NCBI RefSeq assembly: GCF_012999535.1
Contig: NZ_JABBWV010000022.1
Span: forward strand, 1 to 64,000
DNA: 64,000 bases
Source: Microbispora sp. H11081
GTDB lineage: Bacteria > Actinomycetota > Actinomycetes > Streptosporangiales > Streptosporangiaceae
Reading direction: 5' to 3'
Shown: positions 61,373 to 64,000 of the stretch, in pieces
How the letters are laid out: each line of letters starts with the position of its first letter
Numbering within the stretch: the stretch's first letter is position 1
Translations under genes and position numbers: made by a program
The notes under the pieces: generated by a model
What the model was told of the DNA's origin: nothing
Databases searched by the model: none
The model's input: only the letters and a program-made list of their open reading frames with translations

Positions 61373-62188
61373 TCACAGGGCGAGGACGTCGCCCGCGGCG
61401 GTGAGAAGGCTGCCCCGGTACGCCTCGCCGAACAGGCAGACGTGGACGGCCAGCGGGTGGAGCTGGTGCAGCGGCACCCGCTCACGCCAGCCGTCCGCGA
61501 GGGGCGCCGCCTCCCGGTAGGCGCCGAGGATCGTGCCGAGGTGCGGCGCCCCGAACAGCGCCAGCATCGCGAGGTCGGTCTCCCGGTGACCACCGTGGGC
61601 GGCCGGGTCCACGAGCACCACTCCGTCCGCCGACCACAGCACGTTCCCGCTCCACAGGTCGCCGTGGATCCGGCTCGGCGGCTCGGCCGGCCCGGCGATC
61701 TCCGGCACCCGGTCGCACGCCTCCTCGACCAACTCCAGGTCCGCGGCCGACAGCGCGCCCCGGTCGCGCGCGAGCCGTACGAACGGCAGCACGCGGCGGG
61801 AGACGTAGAACGACGGCCAGTCGGGCGCGGCCTCGTTGCCCATCGGCAGTTCGGCGATGTAGCCGGGCCAGGGAGCGCCGAAGGCCGGGGCCCCGGCGGC
61901 GTGCAGCGCCGCGAGCGACCGGCCGAACTCCTCGGCGGCTCCGGCCGTCGCGGGGGCGGTGTCCACCCACTCCAGCACCAGCGCGTCGCCGTCCGCGGCG
62001 ATCACCTCGGGGACGGCCACCGCTCCCGGCTCCGCCAGCCAGCGCAGCCCGGCGGCCTCGCTCTCCAGCACGCCAGACGCGTCCGCCGCTCCGGCGCCCT
62101 TCTTCACGAACACCCTGCGGCCGTCGTCGAGCACGCCCTCGTGCAGGGTCCAGGCGTGCCCGCCGCCGAGATCCCTAGTGATCCTCAA
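61373..62188 (-). CDS. Fructosamine kinase family protein
   Basis: A 271-residue aminoglycoside-phosphotransferase-fold kinase. Visible parts are the Lys region RVFVKKG, the catalytic loop IHGDLWSGNVLW (HGD, Asn) and VLVDPAAHGGHRETDLAM. The family phosphorylates ketosamines on glycated proteins so that they decompose. A TTG start at 62188 lies inside the end of the tyrosine phosphatase gene (14-bp overlap), indicating coupling. Confidence 0.9.
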   Translation of the reverse strand: MRITRDLGGGHAWTLHEGVLDDGRRVFVKKGAGAADASGVLESEAAGLRWLAEPGAVAVPEVIAADGDALVLEWVDTAPATAGAAEEFGRSLAALHAAGAPAFGAPWPGYIAELPMGNEAAPDWPSFYVSRRVLPFVRLARDRGALSAADLELVEEACDRVPEIAGPAEPPSRIHGDLWSGNVLWSADGVVLVDPAAHGGHRETDLAMLALFGAPHLGTILGAYREAAPLADGWRERVPLHQLHPLAVHVCLFGEAYRGSLLTAAGDVLAL

Positions 62189-62633
62189 GGTACTTCGCCA
62201 CCCCCTCGCAGGCCGCCTCGACCATCCGCAGCACCTCCACGAACCCCTCGGGTCCCCCGTAGTAGGGATCGGGCACCTCGGCGCCTTCGGGGGCCGCCGG
62301 GTCGAACGACCGCAGCAGCCGCACGTCGGCGTACGGCGGCGCGATGCGGCGTACGGCGCGCAGGTTGTCCAGGTCCATCACGAGGACGAGGTCACGCTCG
62401 GCGAACCACGCCCGGTCGAACTGGCGGGCCCGGTGGGACGAGCCGTCATACCCGTGGTCGGCCAGCGTGGCCAGGGCCCGCTCGTCCATCGGCTCTCCCG
62501 CGTGCCAGCCTCCGGTGCCGGCGCTGTCCACCTCCACGTCGAGCCCGCGTTCCGCCAGCGTACGGCGCAGCACGACCTCGGCCATGGGCGATCGGCAGAT
62601 GTTCCCCATGCAAACCAGACATACACGCTTCAT
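62175..62633 (-). CDS. Low-molecular-weight protein tyrosine phosphatase
   Basis: A 152-residue cytoplasmic phosphatase. The P-loop VCMGNICRSPMAE carries the catalytic cysteine and arginine (CxxxxxR), and the general-acid aspartate lies in DPYYGG near residue 125. The pairing with a fructosamine kinase recurs in actinomycetes; members of both families act on phosphorylated protein side products, so a joint protein-repair role is possible. Confidence 0.92.
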   Translation of the reverse strand: MKRVCLVCMGNICRSPMAEVVLRRTLAERGLDVEVDSAGTGGWHAGEPMDERALATLADHGYDGSSHRARQFDRAWFAERDLVLVMDLDNLRAVRRIAPPYADVRLLRSFDPAAPEGAEVPDPYYGGPEGFVEVLRMVEAACEGVAKYLEDH

Positions 62634-62708
62634 GAACCCAATCCTCTCCCATCACGCCTGTGACCTGCTCGTTATCTCCTCCGGAGCCGTACGAGAGCGT
62701 CCGGGGGC

Positions 62709-62730
62709 GTTCATTGCCCGTTCACCTTTA
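62709..62730 (+). promoter_or_regulatory. PHO box of pstS
   Basis: Two adjacent 11-bp direct repeats, GTTCATTGCCC and GTTCACCTTTA, fit the PhoP-binding pattern (GTTCACC core) of actinomycete phosphate-starvation promoters. It lies 67 bp before the pstS start. An inverted repeat CCAAGGT/ACCTTGG follows directly at 62731-62752. Confidence 0.85.
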
Positions 62731-62796
62731 CCAAGGTTTTAGGTCACCTTGGCTCCCTACCGTCCCTGCTGTTGAGAGACAAGGGGAGGAACAACC

Positions 62797-63906
62797 GTGA
62801 AGTATGCAGGCCGGCTCGCCGCCGCCACTATCGTCGGCGTGCTCTCGCTCGCCGCATGCGGGACCGATGACAACACGAGCACGGCGGGGGGCACCTCCAG
62901 CGCCGCCGCTCCCGCGCAGGGCGACGACACGCTCCAGGGCACCATCAACGCCGCCGGCTCCTCGGCCCAGGCGAACGCCATCGCGGAGTGGAAGAAGAGC
63001 TTCCAGTCGTCGAACCCCGGCGTCAGCGTCAACTACAACCCGAGCGGCTCCGGTGCCGGCGTCCAGGCGTTCATCCAGGGCACCGTGGCCTTCGCCGGTT
63101 CCGACTCGGCCCTGAACGACGAGAAGGGCGAGCCCGCGCAGGCCGACGCCCGCTGCAAGACCGGCAAGGCGATCAACCTGCCGATGGTGACCGGCCCGGT
63201 GGCCGTCGTCTACAACCTCCCGGGTGTGGACGGCCTCCAGCTGTCGCCGAAGACCATCGGCGGCATCTTCAACAGCAAGATCACCAAGTGGGACGACCCG
63301 GCCATCAAGGCGGACAACCCGGACGCCAAGCTGCCCTCGACCGCCATCCAGGCGTTCCACCGCTCCGACGAGTCGGGCACCAGCGACAACTTCACCAAGT
63401 TCCTGAAGGCCACCGCCGACTGGCCGTACGAGCCGGCGAAGGCGTGGCCGGCCGAGGCCCAGGGCCAGGGCTCCAAGGGCTCGGACGGCATCGCCTCCAG
63501 CGTCAAGAGCACCGAGGGCGCGATCAGCTACGTCGAGCTGTCCTTCGCCGAGAACTCGCAGCTGCAGAAGGCCAAGGTCGCCAACGGCTCCGGCGAGTTC
63601 GTCGAGCTCACCCCGGAGAGCGCGGGCAAGACCGTCGAGGCCGCGGAGATCGCGGGCACCGGCAACGACCTCAAGCTCAAGATCGACTACGCCACCTCGG
63701 CCCCGGGCGCCTACCCGATCGTGCTGGTGACGTACGAGATCACCTGTGAGAAGGGTCTGTCCGCCGACGACGCGAAGCTGGTCAAGTCGTTCCTGACCTA
63801 CACCTCCAGCGACGAGGGCCAGCAGGCGCTGACCAGCCTCGGCTACGCCCCGCTGCCGTCGAGCCTGGTCGGCAAGGTCCGCACCGCTGTCGAGGCGATC
63901 TCCTAG
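62797..63906 (+). CDS. pstS: Phosphate ABC transporter substrate-binding lipoprotein
   Basis: A 369-residue phosphate-binding lipoprotein. The signal peptide ends at lipobox LAACG. The binding site shows AAGSSAQANAIAEW, GSGAGVQAFI, FAGSDSALND and RSDESGTSDNFTKFL. The length matches PstS of Streptomyces. A GTG start follows AGGGGAGGA. Phosphate limitation probably induces it through PhoP at the PHO box. Confidence 0.95.
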   Translation: MKYAGRLAAATIVGVLSLAACGTDDNTSTAGGTSSAAAPAQGDDTLQGTINAAGSSAQANAIAEWKKSFQSSNPGVSVNYNPSGSGAGVQAFIQGTVAFAGSDSALNDEKGEPAQADARCKTGKAINLPMVTGPVAVVYNLPGVDGLQLSPKTIGGIFNSKITKWDDPAIKADNPDAKLPSTAIQAFHRSDESGTSDNFTKFLKATADWPYEPAKAWPAEAQGQGSKGSDGIASSVKSTEGAISYVELSFAENSQLQKAKVANGSGEFVELTPESAGKTVEAAEIAGTGNDLKLKIDYATSAPGAYPIVLVTYEITCEKGLSADDAKLVKSFLTYTSSDEGQQALTSLGYAPLPSSLVGKVRTAVEAIS

Positions 63907-63909
63907 CAG

Positions 63910-64000
63910 ATGGCGACGTCAACCAGAACCAGGGAGAGCGGGCCGGCCATGCGCCGGTCCGCCTTCCGGCGCAGCCGCGGCGACGGGCCGTTCCGCTTCG
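63910..64000 (+). CDS. pstC: Phosphate ABC transporter permease (N-terminal fragment)
   Basis: Thirty codons run off the right edge. The basic cytoplasmic start (MATSTRTRESGPAMRRSAFR) fits the N-terminus of PstC, and it begins 3 bp after the pstS stop. The assignment rests on gene order; the membrane part lies outside the window. Confidence 0.65.
   Translation, partial: MATSTRTRESGPAMRRSAFRRSRGDGPFRF

Noticed and set aside
1-64000. tRNA, rRNA or known riboswitch genes
   Set aside because: No cloverleaf-like or conserved RNA signature was recognised by eye; a covariance-model scan would be needed to exclude them fully.

Overview
This window is a chromosomal segment of a high-GC actinomycete. 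The gene set points to the order Streptosporangiales (Nonomuraea, Streptosporangium or Microbispora-like), which is an inference from several markers: a fused E1/E2-type 2-oxoglutarate decarboxylase (kgd), a WhiB protein, a nickel superoxide dismutase with its maturation protease, a sigR-rsrA pair, an NsdA-like regulator, a DasR-like GntR regulator, a PdtaS-like kinase and a DUF6104 small protein. No rRNA, tRNA, CRISPR array or complete insertion sequence was recognised.

Region by region. 1-5.1 kb is an alpha-glucoside phosphorolysis locus: the start of a sugar ABC transporter ATPase, a ROK repressor, and a divergent beta-phosphoglucomutase and GH65 phosphorylase, followed by an internally deleted SDR gene. 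5.1-8.1 kb holds ArsR, MFS and metallo-beta-lactamase-fold genes. 8.2-10.8 kb is a secreted GH9 cellulase whose promoter carries a perfect 14-bp CelR/CebR operator. 10.9-13.5 kb is a small type VII secretion-like polymorphic toxin island: an EspC/WXG100-like protein, a toxin with a glycine-rich linker and a DUF4258-like tip, a DUF2283 candidate immunity protein, and two divergent YbaB/EbfC-like proteins. 13.5-22.7 kb is mostly metabolic and regulatory (SDR/TetR, kgd, DUF6104, a DUF4097-PadR operon, a quinone oxidoreductase). 23-29.3 kb contains four paralogous secreted trypsin-fold proteases with a subtilisin-inhibitor (SSI) family gene placed among them.

29.3-40.4 kb is regulatory: NsdA-like protein, malic enzyme, CGNR protein, sodX/sodN, an RsbW-SigF pair, a lipid kinase, WhiB, a PdtaS-like histidine kinase and a DasR-like regulator. 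A 248-bp element with 27-bp perfect inverted termini lies at 40.4 kb. 40.8-46.7 kb carries a TPP enzyme, a PASTA Ser/Thr kinase, a hotdog thioesterase and a biotin carboxylase/biotinyl carrier pair. 46.8-54 kb has two overlapping HD-domain membrane proteins (one HD-GYP, one with a degenerate motif) preceded by a tiny hydrophobic ORF and a stem-loop, a lipoprotein, an epimerase, sigR-rsrA with a SigR-type promoter placed almost on the start codon, a methyltransferase and a DksA-type zinc protein. 54-64 kb has an SRAP (HMCES/YedK) protein, aroA-rsgA, LysE/MocR, hisN, an NPCBM-like membrane protein, a fructosamine-kinase/tyrosine-phosphatase pair, and pstS with the start of pstC behind a PHO box.

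The most interesting units are the toxin-immunity island at 10.9-13.5 kb, the protease/inhibitor cluster at 23-29.3 kb, the four-copy repeat micro-ORF that couples DUF4097 to PadR, and the terminal-inverted-repeat element at 40.4 kb.
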